Program-made: the position numbers and the translations under genes
The notes under the pieces: generated by a model
The model's input: the letters and a program-made list of their open reading frames with translations, nothing else
What the model was told of the DNA's origin: nothing
The model's database searches: none
Source: Dehalococcoidia bacterium SM23_28_2
GTDB lineage: Bacteria; Chloroflexota; Dehalococcoidia; SM23-28-2
Direction of reading: 5' to 3'
Assembly: GCA_001303545.1 (NCBI GenBank)
Contig: LJUA01000064.1
Coordinates: forward strand, 1-15,101
DNA: 15,101 nucleotides
Part shown: in pieces, positions 1 through 6,707 of the stretch
Layout of the letters: each line of letters starts with the position of its first letter
How positions within the stretch are numbered: the first letter of the stretch is position 1

Positions 1-463
1 GTGCCCCCAGGCCGCGGTGCACTCCCCCCTCCGGCGAGATGACATCGATGTTTTGCTCCGCCTCGGGGTCGGCCAGGGCCCACACCGACATGCCCTCCTT
101 ATAGATGGCCTCGGCGGTCTCGCTCAGCAGGAGCGCGCGCAGGTCGGCGTCGGAGATGGTGGCCGCCTCCTCGCGGGGCAGCTCCACCGCCAGCGGGAAG
201 TGGGGGACGGTGACCGTCTCCTCCTCGCCGGTCTGGGCTGCCTCCGCCAGGTCGGCCTGGATCGTGGGCAGGAGGGCATCGATCTCGGTGAGGTCGGCGA
301 CCGCCCGGGAGAGGATGCGCTGGGCGGTGCCCGGGGAGCTGAGCTGCATCGCGTTGATCACCAGGAAGAAGGCAATGAGGGAGATGGCGAGCAGCATGCC
401 AAAGAACCACTGGAAGGCGCCGCGCAGAAGGGGCAGGGTGGAGACCAGCGCACGGACTGTCAT
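1..463 (-). CDS. Membrane-anchored protein of unknown function (C-terminus beyond window)
   Basis: The reading frame opens at ATG 463-461 and stays open to the window edge, giving about 154 residues without a stop. It overlaps the stop of the RDD gene as ATGA, so the two are very likely translationally coupled in one operon. Residues about 14-38 form one hydrophobic membrane segment (GAFQWFFGMLLAISLIAFFL), preceded by a short positively charged N-terminus. The rest is acidic and soluble-looking, with a predicted helical stretch around residues 45-80, probably outside the membrane. I recognise no catalytic motif and do not assign a family. The context suggests a membrane-associated role with the RDD protein. 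The protein is incomplete because the window ends, not because of visible damage. Confidence 0.75.
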   Translation of the reverse strand, partial: MTVRALVSTLPLLRGAFQWFFGMLLAISLIAFFLVINAMQLSSPGTAQRILSRAVADLTEIDALLPTIQADLAEAAQTGEEETVTVPHFPLAVELPREEAATISDADLRALLLSETAEAIYKEGMSVWALADPEAEQNIDVISPEGGVHRGLGA

Positions 464-957
464 CTCGGCTCCACCACCAGGGTATCGGCCAGCCGGTCAT
501 GGAGTGCGCGTCGCTGGCGGTCGAAGGCGATCATCAGGAAGCCGACGAACAGGAGCACGCTCGAGAGCAGGTAGCCTATCAGGCGGAGGATCGCCGTGCC
601 CAGGCCCACGGGTCGGCCGTCGGTTCGCACCACCTTGATGGCCATCGCCATCTTGCCCACCGTCTGGCCTCGCCAGGCCCAGAGGACCACGAAGTACAGG
701 GGAAGGAAGGCGAAGAAGTAGACCAGAAGGATGATGGCCGCCAGGTAGAAGGCCGAATCGGGCGGATCGACGTCGCCGAAATCGCTGCGCAGCAAGATCT
801 GAAGAAAGGCCACAGTGAAGAACAACGCCAGCACCGAAAAGAGCACTATCGCGTCGAGCACGAAGGCCACCAGCCGCGTCTCGAAGCTAGCGTAGCGCAG
901 ACCAACCTCCATGGGTACGTTGACCACCCTCTGTTCGACCATCAACCAAGCCTGCAT
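460..957 (-). CDS. RDD family membrane protein
   Basis: The 165-residue product has the features of the RDD family: YASFETRLVAFVLDAIVL near the N-terminus, whose R-x(6)-D spacing is the family signature, then three hydrophobic segments (about residues 28-52, 69-94 and 118-145), with the charged GQTVGKMAMAIKVVRTDG loop between the second and third. The C-terminal RQRRALHDRLADTLVV is also typical (RDD proteins often end HDxxAxTxVV). RDD proteins are small membrane proteins; some have been linked to ion exchange, most have no defined role. The first ATG (957) has no Shine-Dalgarno sequence; the ATG at 912, 15 codons later, follows a GAGGGTGG stretch and would start closer to the domain, so the start is uncertain. 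An extended -10 promoter lies just upstream. The stop overlaps the next gene's ATG. Confidence 0.88.
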   Translation of the reverse strand: MQAWLMVEQRVVNVPMEVGLRYASFETRLVAFVLDAIVLFSVLALFFTVAFLQILLRSDFGDVDPPDSAFYLAAIILLVYFFAFLPLYFVVLWAWRGQTVGKMAMAIKVVRTDGRPVGLGTAILRLIGYLLSSVLLFVGFLMIAFDRQRRALHDRLADTLVVEPR

Positions 958-980
958 GTCGATCGACAGGATCAGCGGCG

Positions 981-990
981 ATTATAGCAC
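981..990 (-). promoter_or_regulatory. Extended -10 promoter of the RDD gene
   Basis: Reading the minus strand from 990 gives GTGCTATAAT: a perfect TATAAT -10 hexamer (986-981) with the TGn extension. No good -35 is present at 16-18 bp spacing, which an extended -10 can tolerate. Transcription would begin near 974, only about 17 nt before the first ATG at 957, so the 5' leader is very short. The gap to the upstream TIM-barrel gene (958-1040) holds nothing else that I recognise. Confidence 0.6.
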
Positions 991-1040
991 GGCTGCCAGC
1001 AGACAGGCAGACCCCGTCGGAACTTGGGGGCAACCGAATC

Positions 1041-1955
1041 CTATGGCTTTCCCTCGAGCACCTTGAGCATCTCGCGGGCCAGCTGCATCCCCCGGCCGAT
1101 GCGGCCGGCGTAGTCGGCGTTCTGACGGCAGAGCTGCTCGTTCTGGCGACGGAGTGTGGCTACCTCCCGACGCAGCTCTGCCGCCTCATCCGTCCAGCCC
1201 GTCCAGGGCATGCCCTCCACCGGCCAGGGATTGGCCGCCAGGGCCTGCCAGCGGGCGTCGTCCATGTGCTCGTACGACCAGAAGCCGACGCCCTTGCTGC
1301 CGCGCTCGCCGGCCATCTGGACGAAGCGCTGCATCTCCTCGACGCTGGGGTAGGGGACGAAGCCCTGAGCGTAGACACCGGCCACAGGGAAGATGGTATC
1401 GACTGGTATGCCCAACGAGGCGTAGTCCTCGTACATCCATCCCAGGCCCTGCTCTACCGGCCAGCGGAAGGCGTTCCAGTAGACCTGGGGCAGCGTCCCC
1501 GCGCAGTGGCGCTGGAAGGGGGCATAGGGGAACTCCCGATGATAGCGGGCGATGGCGAAGGTGGAGTAGAGGAGGGGAAAGTGGGAGCCTGCGGCCTGGC
1601 GAAGGCGCTGACAGAGGGCCTCGGCTACGTCCGGGCGGCCCTTGAATTCGCTCTCCACGTCCATCACGTAGGCATCGGCCTCCCCGTAGTCGATCGTCTC
1701 CACGGCCCGCTGGGCCTCGCCCTGCCAGTCGCGGCCGTAGAGGTAGGCCCAGCCGGCCACCCTCAGCCCGAACGACTTGAGGGCGCGGCATATCTCCCGC
1801 CAGGGCTGGCCCTGGTCGAACCAGTAGGGCCCGTCGTGGGCCTTGACCAGAGCGCCACAGCAACCGGCCGTCTTCAGCCGCTCGGCCACCCTCGTGGCAT
1901 CGCCGCCATCGCAGCGGCGCCAGTTCCAGACCCAGACCCACTTGCCCTCGAACAT
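1041..1955 (-). CDS. Predicted TIM-barrel (glycoside-hydrolase-like) protein with coiled-coil tail
   Basis: The frame could open as far upstream as 2045, but ATG 1955 is the likely start: GGGAGCG lies 4-7 nt before it and the extra residues come from repeat-like intergenic sequence. The product is 304 residues. Residues 1-240 look like a single TIM barrel: KWVWVWNW as strand 1, LVKAHDG as strand 2, VAGWAYLYG, then AYVMDVESEF (D99, E101, E103, where GH25/DUF1906-like barrels place their acidic catalytic residues), PLLYSTFAI, PQVYWNAF, IFPVAGVYAQG and GVGFWSYEH. Residues about 257-300 form an amphipathic coiled coil with heptad leucines (ELRREVATLRRQNEQL). There is no signal peptide, so it probably acts in the cytoplasm or is exported some other way. 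Carbohydrate-active function is inferred from fold and from the mannosidase gene upstream; the substrate is unknown. Confidence 0.7.
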   Translation of the reverse strand: MFEGKWVWVWNWRRCDGGDATRVAERLKTAGCCGALVKAHDGPYWFDQGQPWREICRALKSFGLRVAGWAYLYGRDWQGEAQRAVETIDYGEADAYVMDVESEFKGRPDVAEALCQRLRQAAGSHFPLLYSTFAIARYHREFPYAPFQRHCAGTLPQVYWNAFRWPVEQGLGWMYEDYASLGIPVDTIFPVAGVYAQGFVPYPSVEEMQRFVQMAGERGSKGVGFWSYEHMDDARWQALAANPWPVEGMPWTGWTDEAAELRREVATLRRQNEQLCRQNADYAGRIGRGMQLAREMLKVLEGKP

Positions 1956-1979
1956 GCGTTCGCTCCCGCTCCATAATGC

Positions 1980-2045
1980 CCTGCGAAGGTTGGGATTGCA
2001 AGACGGAAATGGCGCTGTCGCCCTGAGCGCAGCGAAGGGTCTCAC
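1980..2045. repeat. Possible dispersed intergenic repeat
   Basis: The gap between the mannosidase stop and the TIM-barrel start carries CCCTGAGCGCAGCGAAGGG (about 2020-2038) preceded by a stretch open in several frames. This kind of sequence (CTTCGCTGCGCTCAGGG and a GACA-like extension on the other strand) is, from general experience, common as a scattered non-coding element in GC-rich genomes. Only one copy lies in this window, so the repeat status is inference. Confidence 0.3.
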
Positions 2046-2047
2046 CT

Positions 2048-2072
2048 CCAGCGGCCCGGCGTCGGCCGCTGG
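2048..2072 (-). terminator. Hairpin immediately after the mannosidase stop codon
   Basis: CCAGCGGCC (2048-2056) and GGCCGCTGG (2064-2072) are perfectly complementary: a 9-bp GC-rich stem with a 7-nt loop. On the minus strand it starts at the base after the mannosidase TAG (2075-2073). No run of T follows, so it is not a classic intrinsic terminator. It may protect the mRNA 3' end or help a factor-dependent stop. Confidence 0.45.
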
Positions 2073-4604
2073 CTAGCGGCTCGGGCGAAAGCGGAGTGTG
2101 ATGACCTCGTTGGGCTTGAGCGACAGCCGCACCCTGCCATCCTCCACCTCGGCCGGACCCAGGGGCTCCTCGTTCAGGTTGACGACCTCCACGGCGGCGT
2201 AGGGCTCCTCCAGTCGCAGCTCGCCCGAGGTCGGCCGGGAGGCGATGTTGTACAAGCGGACGATGATCCCCCGCCCGTCCTCGGCGGCCTTCAGGGCGGA
2301 GAGTACAAGGGAACCGGGGACGATGGAGAGCAGGCTGGCCCCGGACGCAAGCCGGCCCTTGCCGCCGCTGACGGCCACGCCCCGTAGGGGGTGGGCGAAG
2401 CGATGAGCGTGGACAAACGTCGACTCCCAGCCGCCGCTGTGCGGGATGAGCGAATAGTGGAAGACGTGCTTGCCCAGGCACTGGGCGCCGGGCACGGCCA
2501 GCGGCGGGCCGGCCAGCGTCCGCCGGTTGGGCAGCGATGGCCGTGCCAGCCAACCGACACAGCGCAGGAGCAGGCCGCGCTGGCCATCGTTCACGTCCAC
2601 GAAGGACTTCTGGGGGTAGGTGCCGATCGGCGTCTCTGCCCAGGTGCCGTCGTCCTCGGGCACGGCGAGCGGCCGGGCCACGACGCCGAAGTGCTGCTCG
2701 GCATGGGAGAACTGGCTTCGCACGCCGGCAGGAAAGTGGACCCGCAGTCGGTGGTCCTCGGCCGAGTTCTCCACCTCCGTCTGGAAGTCCAGGCGGGGCA
2801 GCCCAGCATAGACGCTGGCCCAACTGACGATACGGCAGGTGCGCCGCTGGCGGGAGCGTCGCTGGCGGTCGGCGGTAAGGCCCGTGGGCAGACTGTAGTC
2901 CAGAGCGATCTCCAGGGTGGAGCGAGCGGGGCCATCTTCCACCAGGCGGATGCGAGGTGGCTGGCGGGGGCCATCTACCAGTCGGTCGTTGGCCGGCGGG
3001 CAGTAGTTGTACTCGTCGCCGCAGTCGCCGCCATCGATGAAGCGGTTGAGGCCGTCGACGGTCACGCCGGAGGCCTTGTCCGTGAGGGCGATGGTGCCGT
3101 CTTCGGCGTCGACCTCGATGCGAAAGCGATCGTTCTCGATGGCTCGAGCTGGCCGCGGCCGCCGGGGGCGGGTCGGCCTGCCGTAGACAACGCCGAAGGT
3201 CTTGTATCCATGAGCGGGGACGTCGGCGGCCAGGAACCCTACTTCGGCGCGCTCGCCGCTGGCGCCGGTCGAGCCACGGCGAAGGGGCTGCAAGCCGATT
3301 TGCCTGCCATCCTCGTCCTCGAGGGCCAGCGGCAGGCGGCCATCCTGGAAGGGCAGGCGAGCGGTGCAGAAATCGCTGCGGGGGCCGTTGAGAGGGTTGA
3401 AGACCACTACGTGCGGGCCGTTCTCCGGAGCAGCCGCCTCCGCGATGGAGCGCAGGGCACGGTGGCTAACGCCTTGGGCGAGCCTCTGGCAGCGCCGGAA
3501 ACGAACGGCCATCTCATCGTGAACCTCGTCGATGCTGCAGCCGCAGATGGAGTCGTGGGCCTGGTTCTGGAGGAGGAGCCTCCAGGCCGTGCTCAGAAGG
3601 CCGGCATCGGAGGCGGCTCTGTCGTCGCCTTCGCCGCGACGGCAGAGCAGGTCGGCCCAGAGAGAGAAGGGCTCAGCCCAGCGCAGCAGGAGGTCCTCGC
3701 ACTCCTGGTTATGCTGCTTGATCCACATGCGGGTTGAGGTGACCCCGGCCAGGATCGGAGCCCGCTGGCCGGAGCGCAGCTCCCCCTCGACGCAGGTCCA
3801 AGTACGACTGCTGGCGGCCATCTCGCGGCGGACGGCCTCGATCAAGGCGGGGAGCGTGGTCTGCACCAGCTCGGCGTCCCCCAGGCTCTGGTTGGCGAGG
3901 GCGATGATCGCCGGCAGCTCGGCCTGGGGTGGCAGGTGGTCGTCGCCGTTCATCACCAGCAAACAGGAAGTGCCGGCCCAGGGCTCCAAGGCCTGGCGAA
4001 TGCTCTGCAGGCGATCGAGCAGCGGCTCTCGCCCCAGGGGGAGAGCACGGCCGACGGCGTAACCCTCCGGCAGGTGGATGACCAACACCTGCGAGCCGTC
4101 CGGCGCCCGCCAGTGGAATTCGGAGGTGGAGATCGAGCTATCGACGCCCCGCCAGATGACGGCCGCCGAGATGCCGAAGCCGGCCAGGACGGCGGGCATG
4201 TGCACGGCCTGGCCGAACATGTCCGGCAGGTAGCCGACCATCATCGGCGGCCCGAATTGGCGAGCGACGGCGATGCCACGCTGAAGGTTACGGATGAGGG
4301 CCTCGGCGCCGACCAGGAACTCGTCGGCAAGGACATACCAGGGGCCCGCCAGCAGACGGCCGGCCTGCATGTGGCGGGCGATGTCCTGACGGCGGTCGGG
4401 GCGCATCTCCAGATAGTCCTCGAGGATGATGCTCTGGCCGTCCAGCGTGAAGTGCTTGTAGTCGGGGTCGGTCTCCAGAAGGTGCAGGAGTCGGTCAACT
4501 AGGTCGACCAGCCGGGCGCGGAAGGCCTCGAAGGGCAGATACCACTCGCGGTCCCAGTGGGTGTGGGGGACCACCATCAGTCGCCGCTTGGGGGCAGGGG
4601 CCAT
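2073..4604 (-). CDS. Alpha-mannosidase, glycoside hydrolase family 38
   Basis: An 843-residue GH38 enzyme, close to the usual length of bacterial members (about 850-880). The N-terminal catalytic domain opens with VPHTHWDREW, supplying zinc ligands H16 and D18. GYLPDMFGQ carries the nucleophile and ligand D128. NQAHDSICG carries the fourth ligand, H350. Residues about 270-370 are the helical middle domain and the C-terminal half is beta-rich, as in the family. GH38 enzymes remove alpha-mannose with retention of configuration; some bacterial relatives (MngB type) act on phosphorylated mannosylglycerate, so the exact substrate is open. No signal peptide is seen, pointing to a cytoplasmic enzyme acting on imported oligosaccharides. 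ATG 4604 is chosen because GGGAGG lies 5 nt upstream; a GTG two codons earlier abuts that site. A hairpin follows the stop and a TIM-barrel gene lies downstream. Confidence 0.93.
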   Translation of the reverse strand: MAPAPKRRLMVVPHTHWDREWYLPFEAFRARLVDLVDRLLHLLETDPDYKHFTLDGQSIILEDYLEMRPDRRQDIARHMQAGRLLAGPWYVLADEFLVGAEALIRNLQRGIAVARQFGPPMMVGYLPDMFGQAVHMPAVLAGFGISAAVIWRGVDSSISTSEFHWRAPDGSQVLVIHLPEGYAVGRALPLGREPLLDRLQSIRQALEPWAGTSCLLVMNGDDHLPPQAELPAIIALANQSLGDAELVQTTLPALIEAVRREMAASSRTWTCVEGELRSGQRAPILAGVTSTRMWIKQHNQECEDLLLRWAEPFSLWADLLCRRGEGDDRAASDAGLLSTAWRLLLQNQAHDSICGCSIDEVHDEMAVRFRRCQRLAQGVSHRALRSIAEAAAPENGPHVVVFNPLNGPRSDFCTARLPFQDGRLPLALEDEDGRQIGLQPLRRGSTGASGERAEVGFLAADVPAHGYKTFGVVYGRPTRPRRPRPARAIENDRFRIEVDAEDGTIALTDKASGVTVDGLNRFIDGGDCGDEYNYCPPANDRLVDGPRQPPRIRLVEDGPARSTLEIALDYSLPTGLTADRQRRSRQRRTCRIVSWASVYAGLPRLDFQTEVENSAEDHRLRVHFPAGVRSQFSHAEQHFGVVARPLAVPEDDGTWAETPIGTYPQKSFVDVNDGQRGLLLRCVGWLARPSLPNRRTLAGPPLAVPGAQCLGKHVFHYSLIPHSGGWESTFVHAHRFAHPLRGVAVSGGKGRLASGASLLSIVPGSLVLSALKAAEDGRGIIVRLYNIASRPTSGELRLEEPYAAVEVVNLNEEPLGPAEVEDGRVRLSLKPNEVITLRFRPSR

Positions 4605-4771
4605 CCTCACCTCCCGGCGGAAAGACCCGATTTGGCATCCATGGTATCACGAGCAGAGCAGGGGTTCGACGCCGACCTGGCGGCCATGACCTTCGTAGAC
4701 GGACAGTCAATCTTCTGTCGGCCCGAAGGATCAGCCCCCTGGGCAGCGTGTCCCCGGCTTCCCGCGCCTAT

Positions 4772-4800
4772 TTGATCGCTTTCCCACGTGTAGGTGTAAT
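4772..4800 (+). promoter_or_regulatory. Sigma70-like promoter of the cyclic-di-GMP block
   Basis: TTGATC (4772-4777, 4 of 6 matches to TTGACA) and TGTAAT (4795-4800, 5 of 6 to TATAAT) are separated by exactly 17 bp. Transcription would begin near 4807, leaving about 40 nt before the ATG at 4847. This also argues against the upstream in-frame start at 4748, which would lie ahead of the promoter. The remainder of the divergent gap (4605-4771) holds no other signal that I trust. Confidence 0.55.
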
Positions 4801-4846
4801 AACGGCGGTCGCTGCGCGTCTTTTTTGCAGAGGAACCAACACAAAC

Positions 4847-5686
4847 ATGGCAACCGACAGCTCGATCCAGGAGGCGGTAAGAGCAAGGTCGGGGAAGGAC
4901 CCGCCAGAGGAACAGATCTGCGGGCCTGCGCCGCCGCCGTCCTTTATGCTCTTGGCCAACGCCATCTTAGGCATGGTGGGCGTGGCCACAATAATCGTCG
5001 CCTATCTCTACGAGGCGTACACTACGGTGTTCCTCACCGCGATTTCAGCCATTGCCGTCGCGGAGCTGCTCGGGGTTGCCTCTGTCTACCTGTCCCGAAG
5101 AAGACTGCAGGAATCGCAGCGTCGATATCAAGCGCGGCTGTTCATTCGCAACCTGGAGCTGCGAGACATGGCCATGCGGGACGAGCTGACCCAGCTCTTC
5201 AACCGCCGCTATTTCTACAGCCGCCTGGAGCGAGAGCTGGAGCAGGCGCGTGAATTCCAGCGGCCGTTGGCAGTGGTGGCACTGGATGTCGATGGCCTCA
5301 AAGCGATAAACGACAACTACGGTCACAAAGCTGGCGACCTGCTCCTTGCTACTGTGGGCAAACTGCTGGTGCAGTATACCCGCACCTGCGACCTGCCTGC
5401 CCGCATTGGCGGCGACGAGTTCGCTATCGTCATGCCGGAGACGGACAAGTCGGCAGCCTTCGCTGTAGCCAACCGTCTGCAACAGGCTATGGAATCGGCC
5501 CAGGTGTTCGAGGCGGACGGCAAGCAGCTCAATCTGAAACTGTCGATGGGAGTGTCAGGCTATCCCTGGGGCGGTGACGATGTGGACACCATAGTGCAGT
5601 GGGCGGACACCTATATGTACGCTGCCAAGACTGTCCGCCGAGACGATACTCGCCCTTCCACCTCCCACCGCAGCAGCAAGCGGTAG
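4847..5686 (+). CDS. Membrane diguanylate cyclase (GGDEF), first paralogue
   Basis: The 279-residue product has two membrane segments (about 34-54 and 60-82), a helical linker (84-110) and a GGDEF domain (about 112-270). GGDEF is intact at 188-192, the metal/nucleotide region LDVDGLKAINDNYGH (146-160) is complete, and RTCD (179-182) is the RxxD inhibitory site at its usual five-residue distance. GGDEF enzymes join two GTP into cyclic-di-GMP; RxxD allows product inhibition. With only a tiny extracytoplasmic loop, the anchor probably senses within the membrane or serves to localise the enzyme. The start at ATG 4847 is chosen because a promoter fits just upstream; AGAGGA 12 nt before it is a poor Shine-Dalgarno site. 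Linker and catalytic domain are nearly the same as in the next gene, so the two are paralogues. Confidence 0.93.
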   Translation: MATDSSIQEAVRARSGKDPPEEQICGPAPPPSFMLLANAILGMVGVATIIVAYLYEAYTTVFLTAISAIAVAELLGVASVYLSRRRLQESQRRYQARLFIRNLELRDMAMRDELTQLFNRRYFYSRLERELEQAREFQRPLAVVALDVDGLKAINDNYGHKAGDLLLATVGKLLVQYTRTCDLPARIGGDEFAIVMPETDKSAAFAVANRLQQAMESAQVFEADGKQLNLKLSMGVSGYPWGGDDVDTIVQWADTYMYAAKTVRRDDTRPSTSHRSSKR

Positions 5687-5691
5687 CGGCT

Positions 5692-5716
5692 GGGTGCGCA
5701 CTCAGCGCTGCGCCCC
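5692..5716 (+). terminator. Possible hairpin between the two cyclase genes
   Basis: GGGTGCGCA (5692-5700) can pair with TGCGCCCC (5709-5716) with one bulged base and an 8-nt loop, starting 5 nt after the first cyclase stop. Only two T residues follow. It could lower read-through or set the mRNA end; the 118-bp gap otherwise shows no convincing promoter. Confidence 0.25.
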
Positions 5717-5804
5717 TTGGTCCCGCCCGTGGACTGTAACCGATGAGTAGCGTTGGGCGTCTTAGATTCTGAAAGTAAGGAACAGAAGACCAGGACTTTT
5801 GCCT

Positions 5805-6692
5805 ATGCAGGCTACCCAACAGGACGCTGGCAACATGCCGGGTGCATCTACGTTTGGCAGGCACGCTGAACGCGACGCCGCGCTCGCGACCGACCTGGCA
5901 CGCTATCGCTGGCTGATGCGCAGCGCGGCGGCTCTCGTTGCCGTCTTTGCTGCAGCCATAGTCTATGCCGCCCACGCCGCTGCCAGTGATGCCGAATTCT
6001 ACCTAGTAGCGAGCATCGTCTTCCTGAGCAGCCTTTTGGGCTTCTTGGCGCTCGCCGAGCATTCCCGCAAGACCCACGTAGATTCGGAGCGCCGCTACCG
6101 AGCGCGCCTGTTCATTCGCAATCTCGAACTGCAAGACATGGCCATGCGGGACGACCTGACCCAGCTCTTCAACCGGCGTTACTTCTTCGAGCGCCTACGG
6201 CGAGAGCTGGACCGGGCCCGCAGCCTGCAAAGCCCCGTGGCCATCCTCATGCTGGATGTCGACAAGCTCAAGGGCGTCAACGACGCCTACGGCCACAAGG
6301 TGGGCGACATGGTGTTGCTCAACCTAGCCAAACTGCTGGTGAGATGCACCCGCGCCAGCGATATTCTTGCCCGCCTGGGTGGCGACGAGTTCGGTGTGAT
6401 TATGCCAGAGACGGATAAGGACGGGGCTTTTGCCGTGGCCAAGCGGCTCCAGCAAGCCTTGGAGATTACCCCCGTCTACAAGCAAGACGGAGACTCCCTC
6501 AAGATGAACGCATCTTTGGGGGTGTCGGGCTTTCCCTGGGGTGGCGATACGGTGGACGAGTTGGTTCAGTGGGCAGACGTACACATATGCGCTGCCAAGG
6601 CTTCCGAGAAAGAAGACGCTGGCTCCTTGTCCAACGCCCGCGGACGCTCGCGGAAAAAGGGTCTAGCTACGGAGAAGTCCCCATCCACCTAG
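5805..6692 (+). CDS. Membrane diguanylate cyclase (GGDEF), second paralogue
   Basis: A 295-residue protein built like the preceding cyclase. The N-terminal 36 residues are soluble, two membrane segments lie at about 40-58 and 65-84, then comes a linker and a GGDEF domain at about 116-270. GGDEF stands at 192-196, LDVDKLKGVNDAYGH is intact at 150-164, and the inhibitory RASD site lies at 183-186. It should therefore make cyclic-di-GMP and be product-inhibited. The C-terminal tail (about 272-295) is lysine- and serine-rich and absent from the first copy. ATG 5805 follows CAGGA with a 9-nt gap, better placed than the TTG two codons upstream. Linker residues RLFIRNLEL and AMRD-LTQLFNRRYF match the paralogue almost exactly, while the N-terminal halves differ, so the input ends have diverged. 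The next gene starts 15 bp after this stop. Confidence 0.93.
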   Translation: MQATQQDAGNMPGASTFGRHAERDAALATDLARYRWLMRSAAALVAVFAAAIVYAAHAAASDAEFYLVASIVFLSSLLGFLALAEHSRKTHVDSERRYRARLFIRNLELQDMAMRDDLTQLFNRRYFFERLRRELDRARSLQSPVAILMLDVDKLKGVNDAYGHKVGDMVLLNLAKLLVRCTRASDILARLGGDEFGVIMPETDKDGAFAVAKRLQQALEITPVYKQDGDSLKMNASLGVSGFPWGGDTVDELVQWADVHICAAKASEKEDAGSLSNARGRSRKKGLATEKSPST

Positions 6693-6707
6693 CAGGGGGG
6701 TGGGGCA

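Noticed and set aside
1186..2823. Long minus-strand open frame of 545 codons across the mannosidase and barrel genes
   Set aside because: It overlaps two well-supported genes in another frame, is rich in Arg, Pro, Gly and Ala, and lacks domains; a by-product of high GC.
2391..3737. Plus-strand open frame of 448 codons opposite the mannosidase
   Set aside because: Antisense to conserved GH38 coding sequence, with no Shine-Dalgarno site or recognisable domain.
4641..4669. Minus-strand promoter for the mannosidase
   Set aside because: Only a weak TGnTACCAT -10 and a poor -35; not strong enough to list.
4801..4846. Cyclic-di-GMP riboswitch ahead of the first cyclase
   Set aside because: The predicted leader is only about 40 nt and shows no GEMM-type core; too short for that fold.
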